Shown piece after piece: positions 17,910 to 26,301 of a DNA stretch of 64,000 nucleotides. Source of the stretch: JAWKWH01 sp963669455 (lineage in GTDB: Bacteria; Pseudomonadota; Alphaproteobacteria; Rhizobiales; Rhizobiaceae); NCBI GenBank assembly GCA_963669455.1, contig OY770026.1, forward strand, positions 1,364,001-1,428,000. The letters run 5' to 3'. The position numbers were made by a program, and so were the translations under genes. The stretch's first letter is position 1, and each line of letters begins with the position of its first letter. The notes under the pieces were generated by a model. The model saw only the letters and a program-made list of their open reading frames with translations. It was not told the origin of the DNA and did no database searches.

Positions 17910-19433
17910 TTAGTCCTTGTCTGCAAAGGAGCGCAGCCGCCGGTTCCAGTCGGCGATGCTGGGCCATAGCGCGTCATAAACGGTGCGCAATTCGGCGTAA
18001 CGGCGAACATTTTTTTCGATTGGTTTTGTGACCGACAGGTTTTTTTGCGACATCGCGCCCGATGCCTCGTGTAGTGTGGCGTACCAGCCGGCACCCTTGG
18101 CGGCGCACATGGCCGCGCCAAGGGCAGAGGCTTCCGCAACTTCGGCCCGGTAGACTGGCACGTTGATCGAATCGGCGATGATCTGAAGCAAGAGCTGTGA
18201 TGCCGTTCCGCCACCAATGGCGATGATTTTCGATATTTCGCCGTTCATCGTCTGCATGGCTTTTTCCAGCGCGAAAGCCTGGTCGAGCGCCAGGCCTTCC
18301 AGCAATGCGCGATAGATATCGCCGCGTTTGCTTGAACCGCTTAAGCCGGCAATTATGCCGCGGGCGTTTGCATCCCAATGCGGCGTCATCGATCCCTCCC
18401 AAAACGGGAGAATAACGATGCCGCCGGCGCCAATGGGGGCGGCTTCGGCCTCCTTTTCAATCTGTTTTAAGAAGGCAGCCCTGTCTTCACCCTCGACGCC
18501 ACCAATCTCCCGTGCAAACCAGTCGATCAGAAAGGTTCCTGATTTCAAGACGGTTTCGAGAATAAAGCCGCTGTCTGAAATAGCGGTTTCGGTGCGGAAG
18601 GCCTGATCGTGGCGGTAAATCGGAGAATAGACCCCGGAGACAAGCGCCGTGCCCAGGTTCATATAGGCGTTTGACGGTCCTGCCACGCCTGCCCCGCAGG
18701 CAGCGCACTGGCCATCACCACCACCGGCGATCACCGGCGTATTTTCCATCAGTCCCGTTTCTTCGGCCGCTTTGGCGTCGACATGCCCGGTCAACGATCC
18801 AGGCGTGGCAAGTGCCGGCATCAGCGCCTTTGGAATTTCGGCTGCGGCCAACAGTTCATCCGACCATCTTCCAGACGCGATGTCCAGCATTCCCGATGGG
18901 TCTGCCGAGGCGGTTGATGTGATCCAATTGCCGGTCAATTTGTATGTCAGGTAACAGTGCACGTCGCTGTAATGGGCAGCTCTGGCGAAGTTTTCAGGCT
19001 CGTTTTCGCGCAGCCAGATCATGCGGTTGATCGGAACCAGCGGGTCGACGGGCTTGCCGCAGATTTCTCGTATCCGGTCGCTGCCAACCTTTTGCGCCAA
19101 GGCGTCCACCTGTTTGGAACCCCGCCCATCCAGCCAGACAATGCCCATTCGTACGGGGTTTGCGTCTTCGTCGAATAGCGCGAAGGTTTCGCGCTGGTTT
19201 GAAATCGAGATCGCGGCAATGCGCCCGGGATCAATGGTTTCAAAAAGTTCTTTGAGTGCGGTGACGGTCGATGCCCACCAGTCGCCGGTGTTTTGTTCGA
19301 AATATCCAGGTTGTGGATTGGAAAGCGGAATTGCCTTGCGGCCTTCGGCCACAAGCGTTCCATCCCTCGTCCAGGCGGTTGCCTTGGTGGCGGAGGTGGA
19401 TGAATCGATGCCCAATACGAGGTCTTTTTCCAA
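17910..19433 (-). CDS. FGGY-family carbohydrate kinase
   Basis: 507 residues. N-terminal ATP-binding signature LGIDSSTSATKATAW, then GIVWLDGRG, the hinge AGGGDGQCAACGAG (residues ~235-248) and the second FGGY signature IIAIGGGTASQLLLQIIADS. Closest in style to xylulokinase-type members. It starts at TTG 19433 with GGAG 8 bases upstream. Expected role: phosphorylating the imported sugar alcohol or sugar before oxidation by the GlpD-like, SDR or G1PDH-like enzymes. AI-2 kinase LsrK is also FGGY, but this protein lacks close resemblance to it by eye. Confidence 0.9.
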   Translation of the reverse strand: MEKDLVLGIDSSTSATKATAWTRDGTLVAEGRKAIPLSNPQPGYFEQNTGDWWASTVTALKELFETIDPGRIAAISISNQRETFALFDEDANPVRMGIVWLDGRGSKQVDALAQKVGSDRIREICGKPVDPLVPINRMIWLRENEPENFARAAHYSDVHCYLTYKLTGNWITSTASADPSGMLDIASGRWSDELLAAAEIPKALMPALATPGSLTGHVDAKAAEETGLMENTPVIAGGGDGQCAACGAGVAGPSNAYMNLGTALVSGVYSPIYRHDQAFRTETAISDSGFILETVLKSGTFLIDWFAREIGGVEGEDRAAFLKQIEKEAEAAPIGAGGIVILPFWEGSMTPHWDANARGIIAGLSGSSKRGDIYRALLEGLALDQAFALEKAMQTMNGEISKIIAIGGGTASQLLLQIIADSINVPVYRAEVAEASALGAAMCAAKGAGWYATLHEASGAMSQKNLSVTKPIEKNVRRYAELRTVYDALWPSIADWNRRLRSFADKD

Positions 19434-19475
19434 GTGGCTGCTCCGCGGCGATCTGAGCCCTGTTGAAAAACTTGA

Positions 19476-19503
19476 TTGCCACCCGGACAGTGCCGGGTGG
19501 CAA
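19476..19503 (-). terminator. Hairpin between binding-protein and kinase genes
   Basis: TTGCCACCCGG and CCGGGTGGCAA form an 11-bp perfect stem around a 6-base loop, 20 bases after the binding-protein stop on the transcribed strand. It lies inside the operon, so it probably trims or stabilises the binding-protein message rather than ending transcription fully. Confidence 0.8.
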
Positions 19504-19522
19504 TTTGGTAAGAAGCGGAATT

Positions 19523-21040
19523 CTAGCGAAGGCCAGCGTCAGCCACGGCGGTGTCAACCAGCTTGGCAACCTGATCCATGCAGGCCTTGGCGTCGCCACC
19601 ATATTCCTGGCCGGTGAGCAGTTTGCCCAGTTCGGTCGGAATTTCGTTGGTGGAAAGCCCTGCCCAGATCGGCATGTCCGGCTCGGAAGCGATGTGGTTT
19701 TCGATCGTTTCCAAAACGACGTCCAGATGACGGGTTGTGCCGGCACCGACAACCGCCTTGGCCTTGACGCGAGGATCGGCGAAGGAGGAGTTGCGCATAG
19801 GCGCAAAGCCACCCACCAGCGTGCAGCGGGTCATGATATCCTTCGAGCAGGCCCATTGCAGGAACAGCCATGCGGCGTCGATGTTCTTCGAATAGCGTGA
19901 CAATGCAATCGAAGACCCCCCCTGGTGACCCCAATCGGGGATTTCGCCGAAGCCGGCGGCATCGCGCGATCTTAGGGAATGCGGACCCTGCAATGGCACG
20001 GTCATTTCCCAAAGGCCTTTCACCGGGCTATCATCGCCATCCATGCCGGGGAAGAATTCATCCCAGGACTGAACCATGGCAACCTGTCCGGAATGCATCA
20101 TCTGCCACTGGCCGTCCCAGGTCGATTCAAGCGAACTGGCGGGGGCGTTGGCAATCAGGTCCTGATACCATTTCAGCCCAGCAACGCCTTCAGCATCATT
20201 GCCCGAGAACGTACCGTCCTCGCGGAAGATGGAGCCGCCATGACCCCACACAGCCTGTGTCCAGTCACATTCCAGCGAGTAGTGGCCTGATTTTGCCTGA
20301 AGGCCGGTGCCGAAGATGCCGTTTTCCTTCTCGGCTGCGGTTATCTGTTTTACGGCAGCTGAGAATTCGTCATAGGTTTTCGGGACGGCGATACCGTGCT
20401 TTTCCAGAATGTCCCTGCGGTACATGAAGGTGAAGATCGGAATGTCGAACGGGATTCCGACCCATTTGTCGCCGATCAGTGAGATACCTTCGACAAGCGG
20501 TTTTGAGAAATCATCCCAGTCGAAGCCCGGCATGGCCAGGTCCGGCTTGTCATTATAGTACTGAACCGGATCGATCGTGTCGGGGAAGAACGTCGCATGC
20601 CATGCCTGATCGAGATAATAAAGGTCATAGGTGCCAAGCTGGCCTTGAACATCCTGCGTGGCTTTAGCGAGAACCTGCTCCAACGGAACAATCTCGATTT
20701 CGACATTGATACCGGTCAGCTCGGTAAACTCACCTTTGAGCTGGTTTACAACAACCGTTGGCGGTGTTGATTCCGAGGTGTAACGGATTGTCGTGCCGGC
20801 AAATGGCTTGCCCGCTTCACGCAGGAAATTTGCGATATCGTCAGGTGTATTGGCTTCGGCAGTCGTGGCGCCGAGAAAGCCCTTTCGCGGCCGGCCCAAC
20901 ATGCCGGCTGAAAAGGCCGACATACCGATGCCGGCCATTCCCATTTTGCGAAGAAAATCCCGCTTGGAAATCTTCTTCCGGGTAAAGTCATTCGCCGTGT
21001 CGACGATAAATGACTGTCTGTCGTGGTTTTTGAAGTTCAT
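19523..21040 (-). CDS. Extracellular solute-binding protein of a CUT1 importer, probable Tat substrate
   Basis: 505 residues from the ATG at 21040, where GGGAGGAAAAC precedes it; the frame runs further to 21316 without family sequence. The N-terminus has an unusually long lead, then SKRDFLRKMG and a hydrophobic stretch (residues ~26-45), which fits a Tat-type signal with KR in place of RR. The mature part is a family 1-like maltose/glycerol-phosphate-type binding protein (TVVVNQLKGEFTELTGINVE; YDLYYLDQAWHATFFPD). It should capture a sugar, polyol or glycerophosphodiester in the periplasm. Confidence 0.9.
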   Translation of the reverse strand: MNFKNHDRQSFIVDTANDFTRKKISKRDFLRKMGMAGIGMSAFSAGMLGRPRKGFLGATTAEANTPDDIANFLREAGKPFAGTTIRYTSESTPPTVVVNQLKGEFTELTGINVEIEIVPLEQVLAKATQDVQGQLGTYDLYYLDQAWHATFFPDTIDPVQYYNDKPDLAMPGFDWDDFSKPLVEGISLIGDKWVGIPFDIPIFTFMYRRDILEKHGIAVPKTYDEFSAAVKQITAAEKENGIFGTGLQAKSGHYSLECDWTQAVWGHGGSIFREDGTFSGNDAEGVAGLKWYQDLIANAPASSLESTWDGQWQMMHSGQVAMVQSWDEFFPGMDGDDSPVKGLWEMTVPLQGPHSLRSRDAAGFGEIPDWGHQGGSSIALSRYSKNIDAAWLFLQWACSKDIMTRCTLVGGFAPMRNSSFADPRVKAKAVVGAGTTRHLDVVLETIENHIASEPDMPIWAGLSTNEIPTELGKLLTGQEYGGDAKACMDQVAKLVDTAVADAGLR

Positions 21041-21093
21041 GTTTTCCTCCCTTTCGAAGTTGTTTTGGGTGACTTTCTCTTCGCAAGCCTCAA

Positions 21094-21993
21094 TCAGTCT
21101 TTGATGGCTCCCATGGTCAGGCCGCGAACGAGGTGGCGTTGCACCAGCAGAATAAAGATAAAACTGGGCAACATGGCGGAGGTTCCAAGGGCTGAAATAA
21201 AGCCCCATTCGGAACCGGTGGATGTGACGAATGTCGTGATCTTGACCGGCAATGTTCTGATCTCGTTGGTCAAAAACAGCGAGAGCAGGAACTCGGTCCA
21301 GGAAAATACGAAACACAGGACCGCAGTGGCGGCGATGCCGCCCCGGATCATCGGAAACACGACAAGGCGGAAACTCTGCCAGCGGGTCGCACCATCGATC
21401 ATGGCAGCCTGATCGACGTCGATGGGGACATCGTCCAGAAAGGATTTCAGCAACAGCACGGCGATGGGCAGGTTGATCAGGCTGTGCACCAGGATCAGGC
21501 CGATATGGGTGTCGCGGATGCCAAGATCATGGAACATGAACACCAGCGGCACGATAATCGCTATCGGCGGCAGGAACCTGTGCGACAGGATCCAGTTCAT
21601 ATAGAGCTGGTTTCCTCGAAATGCCATGCGCGACAATGCATAGGCCGCTCCAAGCGCAATGAACAATGTGAAAATGGTTGAACCAACGGCAACAACAATC
21701 GAATCCACAATGGTTTTGCGGCCATCGAACGAGTTCTCACCGCCGGTGCCCATCGTCGTGCCGGATCCGGTCGAGCCGCCAGTCAGTTCAGACGGGTTCT
21801 CGCCCAAAACGGTGACCCTGTAGTTGATCAGGGTCGGCTCGAAGTCGAAGACGACGACCTTGTCCTTATTGAAGATCGCCGAGGTTGGTTTGATCGACGT
21901 CAATCCCCACCAGAATATCGGGAACATGAAAACCGCGGTGATCAATATCGCAGTTGCGTAGCGTAAAGCGATGAGCGGCCAAGGTGTGTGCAT
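21094..21993 (-). CDS. CUT1 importer permease (MalG/UgpE type)
   Basis: 299 residues, six membrane spans with an enlarged periplasmic loop near residues 45-90 (gly/ser-rich). The ATPase-coupling EAA-type loop is visible (DVPIDVDQAAMIDGATRWQS). The start at 21993 overlaps the last base of the preceding permease stop, so the two are co-translated. It partners the permease at 21993-22904. Confidence 0.92.
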   Translation of the reverse strand: MHTPWPLIALRYATAILITAVFMFPIFWWGLTSIKPTSAIFNKDKVVVFDFEPTLINYRVTVLGENPSELTGGSTGSGTTMGTGGENSFDGRKTIVDSIVVAVGSTIFTLFIALGAAYALSRMAFRGNQLYMNWILSHRFLPPIAIIVPLVFMFHDLGIRDTHIGLILVHSLINLPIAVLLLKSFLDDVPIDVDQAAMIDGATRWQSFRLVVFPMIRGGIAATAVLCFVFSWTEFLLSLFLTNEIRTLPVKITTFVTSTGSEWGFISALGTSAMLPSFIFILLVQRHLVRGLTMGAIKD

Positions 21994-22904
21994 CAGAACC
22001 TCACCTTGAATATCTTGATGAAAATGTTCGCTGTGATGATCACCAAAACCAGCGTAATGATGGCCACACTCGATGCGTAGGGGAAATTGGCCGACTTGAA
22101 GTAGATCGTTCCGGCATAGGCGGTGAGCGTTTCGGTCGCCGTTCCAGGACCGCTGTCAGTCATCACCTTGACATAATCGTAGACCCGGAAAAGATCGATG
22201 CCGCGGATCAAAATGGCAATCGCGATGATCTTGGAGAGCATGGGTAAGGTGAGCCGGAAGAACGCCTGGACCGGCGTTGCGCCATCAATGGCCGCCGCTT
22301 CGAACGGATCTTTGGGCAGAGCGCGAAGGCCCGCCAGCATGATCAGGACCATGAAGGGCGTCCACTGCCATATGTCCGCGATGATCACCCCCCACAGAGC
22401 AGTCGAACCGGTCGCGAGAATAGGCTTGTCAGGCGACAGCAATCCAATCGCATAGAGAGAGCGGCTGATCACGCCGAACGAGGCGTTGTACATCAGCAGG
22501 AACATCATGCCGGTGACGGCGGGCGGGACGACCAGCGGCAAGGTCATCAGCGCTCTCATGAGGCCGAAACCTTTGCGGTCACTATCCAGTAGAAGGGCGA
22601 TGCCCAGCCCCAGGGCAAGCTGAATGACGAGTGCTACGCCGGTGTATAAATAGGTTACCGCAATCGCATCCCAGACGCGGTCGTCGACAATTACCCGGCT
22701 CCAGTTCCAGTCCGGGTCCCAGCTGTTCTGGCGCGTCACCGGATGCCGGCGATTGAGCGAAAGCCAGACCGCATAAAGGATCGGATAAAGGCCGAATACA
22801 AGCAGCGTCGCCGTGGCCGGTATCGTCCAGGGCAGGGGATGCTCGGATGTCAGCCAGCGCGGCATCGTCCATAATTTGCGGGAGTTGGTGGTGCTGTCTG
22901 TCAT
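21993..22904 (-). CDS. CUT1 importer permease (MalF/UgpA type)
   Basis: 303 residues with six predicted spans. EAA-type loop LPKDPFEAAAIDGATPVQAF near residues 200-220. The start at 22904 overlaps the stop of the SDR gene by four bases (ATGA). It forms the importer channel with the permease at 21094. Confidence 0.92.
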   Translation of the reverse strand: MTDSTTNSRKLWTMPRWLTSEHPLPWTIPATATLLVFGLYPILYAVWLSLNRRHPVTRQNSWDPDWNWSRVIVDDRVWDAIAVTYLYTGVALVIQLALGLGIALLLDSDRKGFGLMRALMTLPLVVPPAVTGMMFLLMYNASFGVISRSLYAIGLLSPDKPILATGSTALWGVIIADIWQWTPFMVLIMLAGLRALPKDPFEAAAIDGATPVQAFFRLTLPMLSKIIAIAILIRGIDLFRVYDYVKVMTDSGPGTATETLTAYAGTIYFKSANFPYASSVAIITLVLVIITANIFIKIFKVRF

Positions 22905-23974
22905 CGCATCATCGCCGCCACGTTGCCGCCATCTACTGTGAGTACTGCGCCGGTGCTGGTTCTGGCCTTGACCAGGTGGATAAAGGCGTCCGCCACATCC
23001 TTGCCGGTAACCTCGCGTTTGACCAGGTTGCCGCGCATATATTGCTCAGGCGTCAAGCCGCGCGCCTTGCTGCGCTCCTGGACCATCCTGTCGGTCATCA
23101 GTCCGGTGCGAATGCGGTCGGCATTTACCGCATTGGAGGTGATGCCGTCTGCGCCGTGTTCAACAGCATATTGGCGCATTAGCGCCAGTAGCGCTGCTTT
23201 CGGTGTTCCATAGGCGCCGAAATTCGGCCCCGGATTTACCGCCTGTTTTGACACGTTGAAAACAAGCGCACCGCCGGTGCCCTGCTTTTTCATCACCTTG
23301 ACCACATTGCGGGCGACGAAATGATGGCTCCAGAAATTGACCGCAAAGGCTTTTTGAAAATCATCATCGGGCAGGTCCATCAGCGCACCTTGATGCGCGG
23401 CGCCGGCATTGGATATGAGAATGTCTATTCCGCCAAATTGCGCGACGATCTCGTTTACTGTTGCTTCGACGGCGGTGGGATCGGTCACGTCACAGGCAAA
23501 GCCTGAGCATTTTAACTGTGCGGCGGCATCTTCGACGGCCTTTGTGTTTATATCGAGAAGCGCGACGTCGGCGCCTTCGGCCCGGAGTTGACCGGCGATT
23601 GCCAGACCAAGTCCGCCAGCGCCACCGGTCACGACAGCGACCTGTCCGATAAGATCGCCTGAAACCGTTTCGGCGGGTCTGTCCTGCGACGTCAAAATAT
23701 CAATGGCTTGCGACCGGGTCTGGCCCGCAGTCAAAACACCTAGTTCGGGGACATATATCGGCCCGTTACTGTCCGCCAGGGCGCTTGAAATCTCGGCTGG
23801 ATTGTCTGAACTGACCAGTAGTGCACCCTCCGGGTCTGCCTCATTACATGCAAGCACGACCCGGTGCGGCCTACCTTCCACGTCTGATGGGCGCGCCAAA
23901 GCACCGCGAATAGCCGGCACGAGCTCGGCTATGCGGGATAATTGTTGTTTGTTTCTGGGCTTGGCGGTTGGCAT
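22901..23974 (-). CDS. Short-chain dehydrogenase with an aldolase-like N-terminal remnant
   Basis: 357 residues. The SDR domain starts near residue 108 (GQVAVVTGGAGGLGLAIAG); NAG is in LISNAGAAHQ, and the catalytic Ser/Tyr/Lys are in FNVSKQAV and YGTPKAALL. The first ~105 residues are not SDR. Stretches such as ELVPAIRGALA and GPIYVPELGVLTAG recall the tail of the aldolase half in bifunctional RhaD-type aldolase/dehydrogenases. I infer descent from such a fusion after loss of the catalytic aldolase part. It probably oxidises a hydroxyl of the imported polyol or its product with NAD(P). Confidence 0.85.
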   Translation of the reverse strand: MPTAKPRNKQQLSRIAELVPAIRGALARPSDVEGRPHRVVLACNEADPEGALLVSSDNPAEISSALADSNGPIYVPELGVLTAGQTRSQAIDILTSQDRPAETVSGDLIGQVAVVTGGAGGLGLAIAGQLRAEGADVALLDINTKAVEDAAAQLKCSGFACDVTDPTAVEATVNEIVAQFGGIDILISNAGAAHQGALMDLPDDDFQKAFAVNFWSHHFVARNVVKVMKKQGTGGALVFNVSKQAVNPGPNFGAYGTPKAALLALMRQYAVEHGADGITSNAVNADRIRTGLMTDRMVQERSKARGLTPEQYMRGNLVKREVTGKDVADAFIHLVKARTSTGAVLTVDGGNVAAMMR

Positions 23975-23987
23975 GGATTGCTCAGCC

Positions 23988-24713
23988 CTAGAATTTCTGG
24001 CGTGTCGGCGTGATGCAGATTTCCTGAATCAACGCGTTTTGCGGCATCTGATAGGAATGCAGCATGATGTTGGCTACATGCTCGGGGCCTATGCCGCCGC
24101 CCATTTTGATCTTGTTTTCCTTGTAGCCGGCAAGCGTCTCCTCATCGAGCACGCCGCTTAGAACTTCTGTTTCGATGACGCCTGGCGACAGGACGATGAC
24201 GCGGACGTCGTAGTCGGAGAGATATTCGCGCAGGCTTTCAGAGACGGCATGGACAAAATATTTCGTGCCGCAATAGACCGTATGGTCAGGATAGACCTTG
24301 CGGCCGGCAATCGAACTCATCATGAATAAAGTGCCCTGGCGCCGCTCCATCATGCCCGACATGACCGCATGGACGGTGTTCATCATGCCCTTGGTGTTGA
24401 TGTCGATCATCTCGTCCCATTCTTCGGGCGGTTGACGGCCAATATCCGCCAGACGGGCCAGGCCGGCATTGGCAAACATCATGTCGACCGGCCCATATTG
24501 GGCTTCGGCATCGCTGACTGCTTGTGCAATGGCGTCGCGGTCGCGCACGTCGACCTTTCGGCAGATCGAATTTGGAAGATTTAGCGCTTCCATCCGGTCA
24601 AGCCTGCGTGCCATCAACAAGACCGGGTGGCCTGCCGCCGAGAAAACCCGTGCGACAGCTTCACCAATTCCGGAACTGGCGCCCGTGACCGCAATCAAAG
24701 GTTTATCAGTCAT
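23988..24713 (-). CDS. Short-chain dehydrogenase/reductase, classical type
   Basis: 241 residues from the ATG at 24713, preceded by GGGGAGG at 6 bases; an in-frame ATG at 24734 lies before the ribosome site and is rejected. Rossmann start AVTGASSGIGEAVARVF, NAGLARLA, catalytic Ser in MMSSIAG and Tyr/Lys in YCGTKYF. Such enzymes oxidise or reduce secondary alcohols. Its place between the G1PDH-like gene and the fused-origin SDR fits polyol catabolism. Confidence 0.9.
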   Translation of the reverse strand: MTDKPLIAVTGASSGIGEAVARVFSAAGHPVLLMARRLDRMEALNLPNSICRKVDVRDRDAIAQAVSDAEAQYGPVDMMFANAGLARLADIGRQPPEEWDEMIDINTKGMMNTVHAVMSGMMERRQGTLFMMSSIAGRKVYPDHTVYCGTKYFVHAVSESLREYLSDYDVRVIVLSPGVIETEVLSGVLDEETLAGYKENKIKMGGGIGPEHVANIMLHSYQMPQNALIQEICITPTRQKF

Positions 24714-24799
24714 CCATTCCTCCCCGGGCACCAATGCCCGTTTCCCTTTCCAACACCTTTTTCGACAACGCCATTTATCCTTTGGCTGGCATTGCTAAA

Positions 24800-26155
24800 T
24801 CAGACTTCCCCGCTTGCGAAGTCTGCAAGAATTCCACAATCTGCTGCGATATCGACAAAGGAGAAGCGATTGCGCATTTCGTGATTGTGCCGGACCGCCT
24901 CGTGGTAGAATTCGATTGGCAATCCAAGATCCACAGCGGTACGCGGACCGGTGGCGGCTTCTAACAAAGCATCCATTTGCGCTACCGGGATAATGAATTC
25001 CATCAATTCCTCCCTCAATGCCGGCCAGATTTCCTGCATGCGCTCGTTGAATTTGCCGGCGGTCTCGTCAGAAAACGCTTTTTTGTGCCATTCAGCTTCG
25101 CATTGGCGGGCGATATCACGGCCCATGCGCCGCGCCATGTCATCGGAATCGATATTGGTTGCCGACACTTTTGGTGGTGTCGCACTATCCAGTATCTGCT
25201 GCTGGAGGCGCGCCATTGTCAGGGAGGCCACGCCCACTTGCTGCCCATGCGTGCTGCCTGGATGCCTATCGCCAGCGAAGCAGTCGATATAGTGAGAAAT
25301 CTGATGTTCGCCCATTGAGCCGTGGTTGGATACGCCGGTAACGGAAATTCCAAGACCGCATAGTGTCAGCACACGGTAGAGGCTGGCAATCGCCGGAATG
25401 TCCCCCTTGGGCAAAAGCGCTGCCTTCTGATTTAATATCCGCTCATCTTCCTCCTGGATCAGATAGGGAGACGACCAATAATCGGTCCCCAGCATCCGGT
25501 GAGACATCCACCAATCGACCTGGGCTACCGATCGCGCCAGGCAATCGGCAAACCCTGCAGCGGCGAGTTTGGCGGGTGCCTTTGCAGAGACAGCCAGATC
25601 GACAAAAAATCCTCTTGGTGTTTGGGCCGGCAGCGACACTTTCAAACCGGAGTCCAGGGTCATGGACGCAGTCGATGAGGTATATCCGTTCATGGAAGCG
25701 GCTGTTGCGAACACGCAGTATTTTCGCCCATCCAGATGGGTTGCGTATTTACAGAGATCATTGACCGTCCCGGAGCCCACGGCGACAACGGCTTCGTAGG
25801 GTTTCAGCGTATCGCGAAGTTCATGGGCCGTTTTCAGGTCAGCATGCGGGTTATCAAGGACAATGGTTTTAACCGGTCCCAGAGAAGCCAGGGCCTGCGC
25901 CACCCGCGCTCCCAGCGCATCCATGGTGTTTTCGTCGCCAACAACGGCGTAGTTGCTTCCAAGATTTAAGGAGCCTACGAGGTCCGCTTCGCGGCCATCA
26001 AGCGTATCCTCAATAATGATCGATTCGTAATCGACCTTCATGATCTGCTTTGTTTCGGGATTGAACCAGCGATCTGCAACGATGTCATCAATCAGCGCGG
26101 TCCATTTTGAGCCGCCCGTACTGCTATCTTCAGCACTTGAATTGACAAGTGACAT
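24800..26155 (-). CDS. sn-Glycerol-1-phosphate-dehydrogenase-like protein (AraM type)
   Basis: 451 residues of the iron/zinc alcohol dehydrogenase superfamily. NAD site VVAVGSGTVNDLCKY near residue 125, VFATAASMNGYTSS, and metal ligands in GFADCLAR, GEHQISHYID and GSTHGQQVG. AraM-type enzymes interconvert DHAP and sn-glycerol-1-phosphate; in a catabolic operon the likely direction is oxidation of a polyol phosphate. ATG at 26155 with CGGGAGGAAA 10 bases upstream. First gene of the nine-gene leftward arm. Confidence 0.88.
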   Translation of the reverse strand: MSLVNSSAEDSSTGGSKWTALIDDIVADRWFNPETKQIMKVDYESIIIEDTLDGREADLVGSLNLGSNYAVVGDENTMDALGARVAQALASLGPVKTIVLDNPHADLKTAHELRDTLKPYEAVVAVGSGTVNDLCKYATHLDGRKYCVFATAASMNGYTSSTASMTLDSGLKVSLPAQTPRGFFVDLAVSAKAPAKLAAAGFADCLARSVAQVDWWMSHRMLGTDYWSSPYLIQEEDERILNQKAALLPKGDIPAIASLYRVLTLCGLGISVTGVSNHGSMGEHQISHYIDCFAGDRHPGSTHGQQVGVASLTMARLQQQILDSATPPKVSATNIDSDDMARRMGRDIARQCEAEWHKKAFSDETAGKFNERMQEIWPALREELMEFIIPVAQMDALLEAATGPRTAVDLGLPIEFYHEAVRHNHEMRNRFSFVDIAADCGILADFASGEV

Positions 26156-26301
26156 GCGCTGATTTCCTCCCGTAATTTATCAAAAGTAATTTATGACTTT
26201 GCATATGTCAACAAACGACATAGGCTTGGATTAAGGCGCTGCCAATCCATTTTTGAAGCCGTGGACTTGACCCGCGGCAAAATCGGTCAAATAACCGGAA
26301 C
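26156..26301. promoter_or_regulatory. Divergent promoter region before the SorC regulator
   Basis: 146 bases between the G1PDH-like gene and the regulator. It is AT-rich and contains TAATTTAT twice (26173-26180, 26187-26194) and CTTTGCATATGTC at 26197-26209. The latter reads GACATATGCAAAG on the other strand, which matches GACATTTGCAAAA at 12578-12590 in 11 of 13 bases. A likely regulator-binding site; not proven. Confidence 0.4.
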
